A DNA stretch of 64,000 nucleotides from Megachile rotundata (Eukaryota; Arthropoda; Insecta; Hymenoptera; Megachilidae), in the NCBI RefSeq assembly GCF_050947335.1, contig NW_027474072.1, forward strand, positions 1 to 64,000. The letters run 5' to 3'. Position 1 is the stretch's first letter, and the number at the start of each line of letters is the position of its first letter. Positions 41,792 to 57,129 of this stretch are shown piece by piece. The translations under genes were made by a program, and so were the position numbers. The notes beneath the pieces were generated by a model, which was given only the letters and a program-made list of their open reading frames with translations, was not told where the DNA came from and did no database searches.

Positions 41792-44133
41792 TCTTATTAT
41801 TATTAATCTAACTCTTATTATTAGCCATATTATGCTTATGTGATCGATAGAACGACAATTACTATACTTATAACTCTTATTATTATCAATCTAACTCATA
41901 TTATTAGCCATATTATGCTTATATGATCGATTGAACGACAATTACTATACTTATTACTGTTATTATTATCAATCTAACTCATATTATTGGCCATATTATG
42001 CTTATATGATCGATTGAACGAGGATTACTGTACTAACTACTCTTATTATTACCAATCTAACTCATATTATTAGCCATATTATGCTTATATTATCGATAGA
42101 ACGACAATTACTATACTTGATACTCTTATTGTTATCAATCTAACTCATATTATTAGCCATATTATGCTTATATGATCGATTGAACAACAATTTCTAAACC
42201 TGTTACTCTCATTATTATCAATCTAACTCATATCATTAGCCATATTATGCTTATATGATCGATAGAATGACAATTACTATACATATTACTCTTACTTTTA
42301 TCAATCTAACTCATATTATTAGCCATATTAGGCTTATATGATCGATTGAACGACAATTACTATACTTGTTACTCGTATTATTATCAATCTAACTCATATT
42401 AGTAGCCATATTATGCTTATATTATCGATAGAACGACAATTACTATACTTGTTACTCTTATTACTATCAATCTAACTCATATTATTGGCCATATTATGTG
42501 GATATGATCGATAGGACGACAATTACTATACTCATTACTCTTATTATTATCAATCAAACTCATATTATAGCCATATTATGCTTATATGATCGATAGAACG
42601 ACAATTACTATACTTATTACTGTTATTATTATCAATCTAACTCATATTATTAGCCATATTATACTTATGTGATCGATAGAACGACAATTACTATACTTAT
42701 AACTCTTATTATTATCAATCTAACTCATATTATTAGCCATATTATGCTTATATTATCGATAGAACGACATATACTATGCTTGTTACTCATATTATTATCA
42801 ATCTAACTCATATTATTAGCCATATTATGCTTATATGATCGATAGAACGACAATTACTATACTTATTACTCTTATTATTATCAATCTAACTCATATTATT
42901 AGCCATATTATGCTTATATTATCAATAGAACGACAATTACTATACTTGTTTCTCTTATTATTATTAATCTAACTCTTATTATTAGCCATATTATGCTTAT
43001 GTGATCGATAGAACGACAATTACTATACTTATAACTCTTATTATTATCAATCTAACTCATATTATTAGCCATATTATGCTTATATGATCGATTGAACGAC
43101 AATTACTATACTTATTACTGTTATTATTATCAATCTAACTCATATTATTGGCCATATTATGCTTATATGATCGATTGAACGAGGATTACTGTACTAACTA
43201 CTCTTATTATTACCAATCTAACTCATATTATTAGCCATATTATGCTTATATTATCGATAGAACGACAATTACTATACTTGATACTCTTATTGTTATCAAT
43301 CTAACTCATATTATTAGCCATATTATGCTTATATGATCGATTGAACAACAATTTCTAAACCTGTTACTCTCATTATTATCAATCTAACTCATATCATTAG
43401 CCATATTATGCTTATATGATCGATAGAATGACAATTACTATACATATTACTCTTACTTTTATCAATCTAACTCATATTATTAGCCATATTAGGCTTATAT
43501 GATCGATTGAACGACAATTACTATACTTGTTACTCGTATTATTATCAATCTAACTCATATTAGTAGCCATATTATGCTTATATTATCGATAGAACGACAA
43601 TTACTATACTTGTTACTCTTATTACTATCAATCTAACTCATATTATTGGCCATATTATGTGGATATGATCGATAGGACGACAATTACTATACTCATTACT
43701 CTTATTATTATCAATCAAACTCATATTATAGCCATATTATGCTTATATGATCGATAGAACGACAATTACTATACTTATTACTGTTATTATTATCAATCTA
43801 ACTCATATTATTAGCCATATTATACTTATGTGATCGATAGAACGACAATTACTATACTTATAACTCTTATTATTATCAATCTAACTCATATTATTAGCCA
43901 TATTATGCTTATATTATCGATAGAACGACATATACTATGCTTGTTACTCATATTATTATCAATCTAACTCATATTATTAGCCATATTATGCTTATATGAT
44001 CGATAGAACGACAATTACTATACTTATTACTCTTATTATTATCAATCTAACTCATATTATTAGCCATATTATGCTTATATTATCAATAGAACGACAATTA
44101 CTACACTTGTTTCTCTTATTATTATTAATCTAA
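41792..44133 (+). repeat. 14-monomer (1161-bp) HOR, two tandem copies
   Basis: Copies at about 41792-42952 and 42953-44113 lie 1161 bp apart (14 x 83 minus 1). The cgattgaacgagg box is at 42011 and 43172, agaacgacat is at 42761 and 43922, and the odd ttaggctta substitution is in both (near 42327 and 43490). The 1-bp shortfall is the single 82-bp attatagcc monomer per unit (42561 and 43721). The copies appear nearly identical. The second ends where cttatacttg becomes ctacacttg and the array returns to the 40741-type order. Confidence 0.9.
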
Positions 44134-44274
44134 CTGATATTATTAGCCATATTATGCTTATATTATCGATAGAACGACAATTACTATACTTGATACTCTT
44201 ATTATTATCAATCTAACTCATATTATTAGCCATATTATGCTTATATGATCGATTGAACAACAATTTCTAAACCT

Positions 44275-47200
44275 GTTACTCTTATTATTATCAATCTAAC
44301 TCATATTATTTGCCATATTATGCTTATATGATCGATAGAACGACAATTACTATACTTATTACCCTTATTATTATCAATATAACTCATATTATTGGCCATA
44401 TTATATGGATATGATCGATAGGACGACAATTACTATACTCATTACTCTTATTATTATCAATCTAACTCATATTATTAACCATTTAATGCAGATATGATCG
44501 ATTGAACGACAATTACTATACTTATTACTGTTATTATTATCAATCTAACTCATATTATTGGCCATGTTATGTGGATATGATCGATTGGACGACAATTACT
44601 ATACTCATTACTCTTATTATTATCAATCTAACTCATATTATTGGCCTTATTATGTGGATATGCTCGATAGGACGACAATTACCACACTCATTACTCGTAT
44701 TATTATCAATCTAACTCATATTATTAGCCATATTATGCTTATATGATCGATAGAGCGACAATTACTATACTTATTACTCTTACTTTTATCAATCTAACTC
44801 ATATTATTAGCCATATTATGCTTATATGATCGATTGAACGACAATTACTATACTTGTTACTCTTATTATTATCAATCTAACTCATATTATTAGCCATATT
44901 ATGCTTATATGATCGATAGAACGACAATTACTATACTTATTATTGTTGTTATTATCAATCTAACTCATATTATTAGCCATATTATGCTTATATGATCGAT
45001 AGAACGACAATTACTATACTTATTATTGTTGTTATTATCAATCTAACTCATATTATAGCCATATTATGCTTATATGATCGGTAGAACGACAATTACTATA
45101 CTTATTACTGTTATTATTATCAATCTAACTCATATTATTAGCCATATTATACTTATGTGATCGATAGAACGACAATTACTATACTTATAACTCTTATTAT
45201 TATCAATCTAACTCATATTATTAGCCATATTATGCTTATATGATCGATTGAACGACAATTTCTATACTTGTTACTCTCATTATTATCAATTTAACTCATA
45301 TTATTAGCCATATTATGCTTATATGATCGATAGAACGACAATTACTATACTTATTACTCTTATTATTATCAATCTAACTCATATTATTAGCCATATTATG
45401 CTTATATTATCAATAGAACGACAATTACTACACTTGTTTCTCTTATTATTATTAATCTAACTGATATTATTAGCCATATTATGCTTATATTATCGATAGA
45501 ACGACAATTACTATACTTGATACTCTTATTATTATCAATCTAACTCATATTATTAGCCATATTATGCTTATATGATCGATTGAACGACAATTACTATATT
45601 TATTACTGTTACTATTATCAATCTAACTCATATTATTGGCCATATTATGCTTATATGATCGATTGAACGAGGATTACTGTACTAACTACTCTTATTATTA
45701 CCAATCTAACTCATATTATTAGCCATATTATGCTTATATTATCGATAGAACGACAATTACTATACTTGTTACTCTTATTATTATCAATCTAACTCATATT
45801 ATTAGCCATATTATGCTTATATTATCGATAGAACGACATATACTATGCTTGTTACTCATATTATTATCAATCTAACTCATATTATTAGCCATATTATGCT
45901 TATATGATCGATTGAACGACAATTACTATACTTGTTACTCTTATTATTATCAATCTAACTCATACTATTAGCCATATTATGCTTATATTATCGATAGAAC
46001 GACAATTACTATACTTGTTACTCTTATTATTATCAATCTAACTCATATTATTGGCCATATTATGTGGATATGATCGATAGGACGACAATTACTATACTCA
46101 TTACTCTTATTATTATCAATCTAACTCATATTATTAACCATATTATGCAGATATGATCGATAGAACGACAATTACTATACTTATTACTCTTGCTATTATC
46201 AACCTAACTCATATTATTAGCCATATTATGCTTATATGATCGATTGAACGAGGATTACTGTACTTATTACTCTTATTATTACCAATCTAACTCATATTAT
46301 TAGCCATATTATGCTTAAATTATCGATAGAACGACAATTACTATACTTGTTACTCTTATTATTATCAATCTAACTCATATTATTAGAAATATTAAGCTTA
46401 TATGATCGATAGAACGACAATTACTATACTTATTACTCTTATTATTATCAATGTAACTGATATTATTAGCCATATTATGCTTATATGATCGATAGAACGA
46501 CAATTACTATACATATTACTCTTACTTTTATCAATCTAACTCATATTATTAGCCATATTATGCTTATATGATCGATTGAACGACAATTACTATATTTATT
46601 ACTGTTATTATTATCAATCTAACTCATATTATTGGCCATATTATGCTTATATGATCGATTGAACGAGGATTACTGTACTAACTACTCTTATTATTACCAA
46701 TCTAACTCATATTATTAGCCACATTATGCTTATATTATCGATAGAACGACAATAACTATACTTGTTACTCTTATTATTATCAATCTAACTCATATTATTA
46801 GAAATATTAAGCTTATATGACCGATAGAACGACAATTACTATACTTATTACTCTTATTATTATCAATCTAACTCATATTATTTGCCATATTATGCTTATA
46901 TGATCGATAGAACGACAATTACTATACTTATTACCCTTATTATTATCAATATAACTCATATTATTGGCCATATTATATGGATATGATCGATAGGACGACA
47001 ATTACTATACTCATTACTCTTATTATTATCAATCTAACTCATATTATTAACCATTTAATGCAGATATGATCGATTGAACGACAATTACTATACTTATTAC
47101 TGTTATTATTATCAATCTAACTCATATTATTGGCCATATTATGTGGATATGATCGATAGGACGACAATTACTATACTCATTACTCTTATTATTATCAATC

Positions 47201-50200
47201 TAACTCATATTATTGGCCTTATTATGTGGATATGCTCGATAGGACGACAATTACCACACTCATTACTCGTATTATTATCAATCTAACTCATATTATTAGC
47301 CATATTATGCTTATATGATCGATAGAGCGACAATTACTATACTTATTACTCTTACTTTTATCAATCTAACTCATATTATTAGCCATATTATGCTTATATG
47401 ATCGATTGAACGACAATTACTATACTTGTTACTCTTATTATTATCAATCTAACTCATATTATTAGCCATATTATGCTTATATGATCGATAGAACGACAAT
47501 TACTATACTTATTATTGTTGTTATTATCAATCTAACTCATATTATTAGCCATATTATGCTTATATGATCGATAGAACGACAATTACTATACTTATTATTG
47601 TTGTTATTATCAATCTAACTCATATTATAGCCATATTATGCTTATATGATCGGTAGAACGACAATTACTATACTTATTACTGTTATTATTATCAATCTAA
47701 CTCATATTATTAGCCATATTATACTTATGTGATCGATAGAACGACAATTACTATACTTATAACTCTTATTATTATCAATCTAACTCATATTATTAGCCAT
47801 ATTATGCTTATATGATCGATTGAACGACAATTTCTATACTTGTTACTCTCATTATTATCAATTTAACTCATATTATTAGCCATATTATGCTTATATGATC
47901 GATAGAACGACAATTACTATACTTATTACTCTTATTATTATCAATCTAACTCATATTATTAGCCATATTATGCTTATATTATCAATAGAACGACAATTAC
48001 TACACTTGTTTCTCTTATTATTATTAATCTAACTGATATTATTAGCCATATTATGCTTATATTATCGATAGAACGACAATTACTATACTTGATACTCTTA
48101 TTATTATCAATCTAACTCATATTATTAGCCATATTATGCTTATATGATCGATTGAACGACAATTACTATATTTATTACTGTTATTATTATCAATCTAACT
48201 CATATTATTGGCCATATTATGCTTATATGATCGATTGAACGAGGATTACTGTACTAACTACTCTTATTATTACCAATCTAACACATATTATTAGCCATAT
48301 TATGCTTATATTATCGATAGAACGACAATTACTATACTTGTTACTCTTATTATTATCAATCTAACTCATATTATTAGCCATATTATGCTTATATTATCGA
48401 TAGAACGACATATACTATGCTTGTTACTCATATTATTATCAATCTAACTCATATTATTAGCCATATTATGCTTATATGATCGATTGAACGACAATTACTA
48501 TACTTGTTACTCTTATTATTATCAATCTAACTCATACTATTAGCCATATTATGCTTATATTATCGATAGAACGACAATTACTATACTTGTTACTCTTATT
48601 ATTATCAATCTAACTCATATTATTGGCCATATTATGTGGATATGATCGATAGGACGACAATTACTATACTCATTACTCTTATTATTATCAATCTAACTCA
48701 TATTATTAACCATATTATGCAGATATGATCGATAGAACGACAATTACTATACTTATTACTCTTGCTATTATCAACCTAACTCATATTATTAGCCATATTA
48801 TGCTTATATGATCGATTGAACGAGGATTACTGTACTTATTACTCTTATTATTACCAATCTAACTCATATTATTAGCCATATTATGCTTAAATTATCGATA
48901 GAACGACAATTACTATACTTGTTACTCTTATTATTATCAATCTAACTCATATTATTAGAAATATTAAGCTTATATGATCGATAGAACGACAATTACTATA
49001 CTTATTACTCTTATTATTATCAATGTAACTGATATTATTAGCCATATTATGCTTATATGATCGATAGAACGACAATTACTATACATATTACTCTTACTTT
49101 TATCAATCTAACTCATATTATTAGCCATATTATGCTTATATGATCGATTGAACGACAATTACTATATTTATTACTGTTATTATTATCAATCTAACTCATA
49201 TTATTGGCCATATTATGCTTATATGATCGATTGAACGAGGATTACTGTACTAACTACTCTTATTATTACCAATCTAACTCATATTATTAGCCACATTATG
49301 CTTATATTATCGATAGAACGACAATAACTATACTTGTTACTCTTATTATTATCAATCTAACTCATATTATTAGAAATATTAAGCTTATATGACCGATAGA
49401 ACGACAATTACTATACTTATTACTCTTATTATTATCAATCTAACTCATATTATTTGCCATATTATGCTTATATGATCGATAGAACGACAATTACTATACT
49501 TATTACCCTTATTATTATCAATATAACTCATATTATTGGCCATATTATATGGATATGATCGATAGGACGACAATTACTATACTCATTACTCTTATTATTA
49601 TCAATCTAACTCATATTATTAACCATTTAATGCAGATATGATCGATTGAACGACAATTACTATACTTATTACTGTTATTATTATCAATCTAACTCATATT
49701 ATTGGCCATATTATGTGGATATGATCGATAGGACGACAATTACTATACTCATTACTCTTATTATTATCAATCTAACTCATATTATTGGCCATATTATGTG
49801 GATATGCTCGATAGGACGACAATTACCACACTCATTACTCGTATTATTATCAATCTAACTCATATTATTAGCCATATTATGCTTATATGATCGATAGAGC
49901 GACAATTACTATACTTATTACTCTTACTTTTATCAATCTAACTCATATTATTAGCCATATTATGCTTATATGATCGATTGAACGACAATTACTATACTTG
50001 TTACTCTTATTATTATCAATCTAACTCATATTATTAGCCATATTATGCTTATATGATCGATCGAACGACAATTACTATACTTATTATTGTTGTTATTATC
50101 AATCTAACTCATATTATTAGCCATATTATGCTTATATGATCGATAGAACGACAATTACTATACTTATTATTGTTGTTATTATCAATCTAACTCATATTAT
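44275..50200 (+). repeat. 31-monomer (2572-bp) HOR, about 2.3 copies
   Basis: The tttgccat landmark is at 44309, 46881 and 49453, each step 2572 bp (31 x 83 minus 1, with one 82-bp monomer per unit at 45051 and 47621). Each unit holds accatttaatgcag, two tgtgg copies, tgctcgatagg with accacactc, gatagagcgac, two gttgtt copies, ataactc, aatttctata, ctacacttg, cttgatact, gaacgagg with tactaactac, catatactatgc, and two aagctt copies. Minor differences include ggccttatt in units one and two against ggccatatt in unit three. The third copy is cut short near 50200, where two monomers are missing. Confidence 0.92.
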
Positions 50201-50323
50201 TAGCCATATTATGCTTATATGATCGATAGAATGACAATTTCTATACTTGTTACTCTCATTATTATCAATTTAACTCATATTATTAGCCATATTATGCTTA
50301 TATGATCGATAGAACGACAATTA
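50201..50323 (+). repeat. Chimeric monomer at a 165-bp deletion
   Basis: Compared with 47615-47920, the spacing from the gttgtt pair to the aatttctata monomer is 165 bp shorter. That equals one 83-bp plus one 82-bp monomer. The monomer starting at 50221 begins gatcgatagaatgacaattt, joining the left end of a gaatgac type to the right end of an aatttctata type. This is what an exchange inside misaligned monomers would produce. Confidence 0.7.
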
Positions 50324-51504
50324 CTATACTTATTACTCTTATTATTATCGATCTAACTCATATTATTAGCCATATTATGCTTATATTATCAATAGAACGA
50401 CAATTACTACACTTGTTTCTCTTATTATTATTAATCTAACTGATATTATTAGCCATATTATGCTTATATTATCGATAGAACGACAATTACTATACTTGAT
50501 ACTCTTATTATTATCAATCTAACTCATATTATTAGCCATATTATGCTTATATGATCGATTGAACGACAATTACTATATTTATTACTGTTATTATTATCAA
50601 TCTAACTCATATTATTGGCCATATTATGCTTATATGATCGATTGAACGAGGATTACTGTACTAACTACTCTTATTATTACCAATCTAACTCATATTATTA
50701 GCCATATTATGCTTATATTATCGATAGAACGACAATTACTATACTTGTTACTCTTATTATTATCAATCTAACTCATATTATTAGCCATATTATGCTTATA
50801 TTATCGATAGAACGACATATACTATGCTTGTTACTCATATTATTATCAATCTAACTCATATTATTAGCCATATTATGCTTATATGATCGATTGAACGACA
50901 ATTACTATACTTGTTACTCTTATTATTGTCGATCTAACTCATATTATTAGCCATATTATGCTTATATTATCAATAGAACGACAATTACTACACTTGTTTC
51001 TCTTATTATTATTAATCTAACTGATATTATTAGCCATATTATGCTTATATTATCGATAGAACGACAATTACTATACTTGATACTCTTATTATTATCAATC
51101 TAACTCATATTATTAGCCATATTATGCTTATATGATCGATTGAACGACAATTACTATATTTATTACTGTTATTATTATCAATCTAACTCATATTATTGGC
51201 CATATTATGCTTATATGATCGATTGAACGAGGATTACTGTACTAACTACTCTTATTATTACCAATCTAACTCATATTATTAGCCATATTATGCTTATATT
51301 ATCGATAGAACGACAATTACTATACTTGTTACTCTTATTATTATCAATCTAACTCATATTATTAGCCATATTATGCTTATATTATCGATAGAACGACATA
51401 TACTATGCTTGTTACTCATATTATTATCAATCTAACTCATATTATTAGCCATATTATGCTTATATGATCGATTGAACGACAATTACTATACTTGTTACTC
51501 TTAT
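50324..51504 (+). repeat. 7-monomer (581-bp) tandem duplication
   Basis: The caattactac/acttgtttct monomer is at 50401 and 50982, exactly 7 x 83 bp apart, and the six following monomers keep the same order. Both copies carry a substitution not seen elsewhere, tcgatctaac in place of tcaatctaac. In copy two it is preceded by a further change (attgtcgatc). The shared rare base shows that the duplication is recent and local. Confidence 0.88.
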
Positions 51505-54194
51505 TATTATCAATCTAACTCATACTATTAGCCATATTATGCTTATATTATCGATAGAACGACAATTACTATACTTGTTACTCTTATTATTATCAATCTA
51601 ACTCATATTATTGGCCATATTATGTGGATATGATCGATAGGACGACAATTACTATACTCATTACTCTTATTATTATCAATCAAACTCATATTATTAACCA
51701 TATTATGCAGATATGATCGATAGAACGACAATTACTATATTTATTACTCTTGCTATTATCAATCTAACTCATATTATTAGCCATATTATGCTTATATGAT
51801 CGATTGAACGAGGATTACTGTGCTTATTACTCTTATTATTATGAATCTAACTCATACTATTAGCCATATTATGCTTATATTATCGATAGAACGACAATTA
51901 CTATACATGTTACACTTATTATTATCAATCTAACTCATATTATTGGCCATATTATGTGGATATGATCGATAGGACGACAATTACTATACTCATTACTCTT
52001 ATTATTATCAATCTAACTCATATTATTAACCATATTATGCAGATATGATCGATAGAACGACAATTACTATACTTATTACTCTTGCTATTATCAACCTAAC
52101 TCATATTATTAGCCATATTATGCTTATATGATCGATTGAACGAGGATTACTGTACTTATTACTCTTATTATCACCAATCTAACTCATATTATTAGCCATA
52201 TTATGCTTAAATTATCGATAGAACGACAATTACTATACTTGTTACTCTTATTATTATCAATCTAACTCATATTATTAGAAATATTAAGCTTATATGATCG
52301 ATAGAACGACAATTACTATACTTATTACTCTTATTATTATCAATGTAACTGATATTATTAGCCATATTATGCTTATATGATCGATAGAACGACAATTACT
52401 ATACATATTACTCTTACTTTTATCAATCTAACTCATATTATTAGCCATATTATGCTTATATGATCGATTGAACGACAATTACTATATTTATTACTGTTAT
52501 TATTATCAATCTAACTCATATTATTGGCCATATTATGCTTATATGATCGATTGAACGAGGATTACTGTACTAACTACTCTTATTATTACCAATCTAACTC
52601 ATATTATTAGCCACATTATGCTTATATTATCGATAGAACGACAATAACTATACTTGTTACTCTTATTATTATCAATCTAACTCATATTATTAGAAATATT
52701 AAGCTTATATGACCGATAGAACGACAATTACTATACTTATTACTCTTATTATTATCAATCTAACTCATATTATTTGCCATATTATGCTTATATGATCGAT
52801 AGAACGACAATTACTATACTTATTACCCTTATTATTATCAATATAACTCATATTATTGGCCATATTATATGGATATGATCGATAGGACGACAATTACTAT
52901 ACTTGTTACTCGTATTATTATCAATCTAACTCATATTAGTAGCCATATTATGCTTATATTATCGATAGGACGACAATTACTATACTCATTACTCTTATTA
53001 TTATCAATCTAACTCATATTATTAACCATTTAATGCAGATATGATCGATTGAACGACAATTACTATACTTATTACTGTTATTATTATCAATCTAACTCAT
53101 ATTATTGGCCATATTATGTGGATATGATCGATAGAATGACAGTTACTATACTTAGTACTCTTACTGTTGTCAATCTAACTCATATTATTAGCCATATTAT
53201 GCTTATATTATCGATAGAACGACAATAACTATACTTGTTACTCTTATTATTATCAATCTAACTCATATTATTAGAACTATTAAGCTTATATGATCGATAG
53301 AACGACAATTACTATACTTGTTACTCTTTTTATTATCAATCTAACTCATATTATTGGCCATATTATGTGGATATGATCGATAGGACGACAATTACTATAC
53401 TCATTACTCTTATTATTATCAATCTAACTCATATTATTAGCCATATTATGCTTATATTATCAATAGAACGACAATTACTACACTTGTTTCTCTTATTATT
53501 ATTAATCTAACTGATATTATTGGCCATATTATGCTTATATTATCGATAGAACGACAATTACTATACTTGATACTCTCATTATTATCAATCTAACTCATAT
53601 TATTAGCCATATTATGCTTATATGATCGATTGAACAACAATTTCTAAACCTGTTACTCTCATTATTATCAATCTAACTCACATTATTAGCCATATTATGC
53701 TTATATGATCGATAGAATGACAATTACTATACATATTACTCTTACTTTCATCAATCTAACTCATATTATTAGCCATATTATGCTTATATGATCGATAGAA
53801 CGACAATTACTATACTTATTACTCTTATTATTATCAATCTAACTCATATTATTAGCCATATTATGCTTATATTATCAATAGAACGACAATTACTACACTT
53901 GTTTCTCTTATTATTATTAATCTAACTGATATTATTAGCCATATTATGCTTATATTATCGATAGAACGACAATTACTATACTTGATACTCTTATTATTAT
54001 CAATCTAACTCATATTATTAGCCATATTATGCTTATATGATCGATTGAACAACAATTTCTAAACCTGTTACTCTTATTATTATCAATCTAACTCATATTA
54101 TTTGCCATATTATGCTTATATGATCGATAGAACGACAATTACTATACTTATTACCCTTATTATTATCAATATAACTCATATTATTGGCCATATT
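51505..54194 (+). repeat. Right-domain monomers relating to the 31-mer
   Basis: 52000-52880 repeats 48680-49560 at offset 3320 (40 x 83), as shown by aagcttatatgaccg at 49381 and 52701. A stretch near 52890-53000 inserts cttgttactcgt and tagtagcc monomers before the ctcattact type. From 53123 a block with gacagttact/cttagtact/ctgttgtc and ttagaactattaagctt monomers begins. It recurs at 61834-62581 (offset 8711). No unit is repeated in tandem here. Confidence 0.75.
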
Positions 54195-56585
54195 ATATGG
54201 ATATGATCGATAGGACGACAATTACTATACTCATTACTCTTATTATTATCAATCTAACTCATATTATTAACCATTTAATGCAGATATGATCGATTGAACG
54301 ACAATTACTATACTTATTACTGTTATTATTATCAATCTAACTCATATTATTGGCCATATTATGTGGATATGATCGATAGGACGACAATTACTATACTCAT
54401 TACTCTTATTATTATCAATCTAACTCATATTATTGGCCATATTATGTGGATATGCTCGATAGGACGACAATTACCACACTCATTACTCGTATTATTATCA
54501 ATCTAACTCATATTATTAGCCATATTATGCTTATATGATCAATAGAGCGACAATTACTATACTTATTACTCTTACTTTCATCAATCTAACTCATATTATT
54601 AGCCATATTATGCTTATATGATCGATTGAACGACAATTACTATACTTGTTACTCTTATTATTATCAATCTAACTCATATTATTAGCCATATTATGCTTAT
54701 ATGATCGATAGAACGACAATTACTATACTTATTATTGTTGTTATTATCAATCTAACTCATATTATTAGCCATATTATGCTTATATGATCGATAGAACGAC
54801 AATTACTATACTTATTATTGTTGTTATTATCAATCTAACTCATATTATTAGCCATATTATGCTTATATGATCGATAGAATGACAGTTACTATACTTAGTA
54901 CTCTTACTGTTGTCAATCTAACTCATATTATTAGCCATATTATGCTTATATTATCGATAGAACGACAATAACTATACTTGTTACTCTTATTATTATCAAT
55001 CTAACTCATATTATTAGAACTATTAAGCTTATATGATCGATAGAACGACAATTACTATACTTGTTACTCTTATTATTATCAATCTAACTCATACTATTAG
55101 CCATATTATGCTTATATGATCGATTGAACGAGGATTGCTGTACTTATTACTCTTATTATTACCAATCTAACTCATATTATTAGCCATATGATGCTTATAT
55201 GATCGATAGAATGCCAATTACTATACATATTACTTTTACTTTTATCAATCTAACTCATATTATTAGCCATATTATGCTTATATGATCGATTGAACGACAA
55301 TTACTATACTTGTTACTCGTATTATTATCAATCTAACTCATATTAGTAGCCATATTATGCTTATATTATCGATAGAACGACAATTACTATACTTGTTACT
55401 CTTATTATTATCAATCTAACTCATATTATTGGCCATATTATGTGGATATGATCGATAGGACGACAATTACTATACTCATTACTCTTATTATTATCAATCT
55501 AACTCATATTATTAACCATTTAATGCAGATATGATCGATTGAACGACAATTACTATACTTATTACTGTTATTATTATCAATCTAACTCATATTATTGGCC
55601 ATATTATGTGGATATGATCGATAGGACGACAATTACTATACTCATTACTCTTATTATTATCAATCTAACTCATATTATTGGCCATATTATGTGGATATGC
55701 TCGATAGGACGACAATTACCACACTCATTACTCGTATTATTATCAATCTAACTCATATTATTAGCCATATTATGCTTATATGATCAATAGAGCGACAATT
55801 ACTATACTTATTACTCTTACTTTCATCAATCTAACTCATATTATTAGCCATATTATGCTTATATGATCGATTGAACGACAATTACTATACTTGTTACTCT
55901 TATTATTATCAATCTAACTCATATTATTAGCCATATTATGCTTATATGATCGATAGAACGACAATTACTATACTTATTATTGTTGTTATTATCAATCTAA
56001 CTCATATTATTAGCCATATTATGCTTATATGATCGATAGAACGACAATTACTATACTTATTATTGTTGTTATTATCAATCTAACTCATATTATTAGCCAT
56101 ATTATGCTTATATGATCGATAGAATGACAGTTACTATACTTAGTACTCTTACTGTTGTCAATCTAACTCATATTATTAGCCATATTATGCTTATATTATC
56201 GATAGAACGACAATAACTATACTTGTTACTCTTATTATTATCAATCTAACTCATATTATTAGAACTATTAAGCTTATATGATCGATAGAACGACAATTAC
56301 TATACTTGTTACTCTTATTATTATCAATCTAACTCATACTATTAGCCATATTATGCTTATATGATCGATTGAACGAGGATTGCTGTACTTATTACTCTTA
56401 TTATTACCAATCTAACTCATATTATTAGCCATATGATGCTTATATGATCGATAGAATGCCAATTACTATACATATTACTCTTACTTTTATCAATCTAACT
56501 CATATTATTAGCCATATTATGCTTATATGATCGATTGAACGACAATTACTATACTTGTTACTCGTATTATTATCAATCTAACTCA
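54195..56585 (+). repeat. 15-monomer (1245-bp) HOR, about 1.9 copies
   Basis: The atagaatgac before agttactat is at 54874 and 56119, and aggattgctg is at 55131 and 56376, both 15 x 83 bp apart. Each unit includes accatttaatgcag, two tgtgg copies, atgctcgatagg, atgatcaatagagcg, ctttcatcaatc, two gttgtt copies, the gacagttact monomer, ttagaactattaagctt, ggattgctg, gccatatgatgc and gaatgccaatt. Copy two ends at the 82-bp attatagcc monomer near 56581. One difference is tacttttac against tactcttac after gaatgcc. Confidence 0.9.
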
Positions 56586-57129
56586 TATTATAGCCATATT
56601 ATGCTTATATGATCGATAGAACGACAATTACTATACTTATTACTGTTATTATTATCAATGTAACTGATATTATTAGCCATATTATGCTTATATGATCGAT
56701 AGAACGACAATTACTATACTTATTACTCTTATTATTATCAATCTAACTCATATTATTGGCCATATTATGTGGATATGATCGATAGGACGACAATTACTAT
56801 ACTCATTACTCTTATTATTATCAATCTAACTCATATTATTCACCATATTATGCAGATATGATCGATAGAGCGACAATTACTATACTTATTACTCTTATTA
56901 TTATCAATCTACCTCATATTATTAGCCATATTATGCTTATATTATCAATAGAACGACAGTTACTACACTTGTTTCTCTTATTATTATTAATCTAACTGAT
57001 ATTATTAGCCATATTATGCTTATATTATCGATAGAACGACAATTACTATACTTGATACTCTTATTATTATCAATCTAACTCATATTATTAGCCATATTAT
57101 GCTTATATGATCGATTGAACAACAATTTC
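56586..57129 (+). repeat. Mixed monomers between the 15-mer and the displaced 31-mer
   Basis: About six and a half monomers of ordinary types link the two blocks. A ttcaccatattatgcag variant near 56840 is also found near 61484. A gacagttactacac variant near 56955 is private. The gtaactgatatt type appears near 56659. I see no duplicate of this exact order elsewhere in the window. Confidence 0.6.

Noticed and set aside
44558..44746. 62-codon open frame overlapping the one at 44502 in another frame
   Set aside because: It is a second frame through the same three satellite monomers, opened by an ttggccatgttatg variant. It is a repeat shadow, not a gene.
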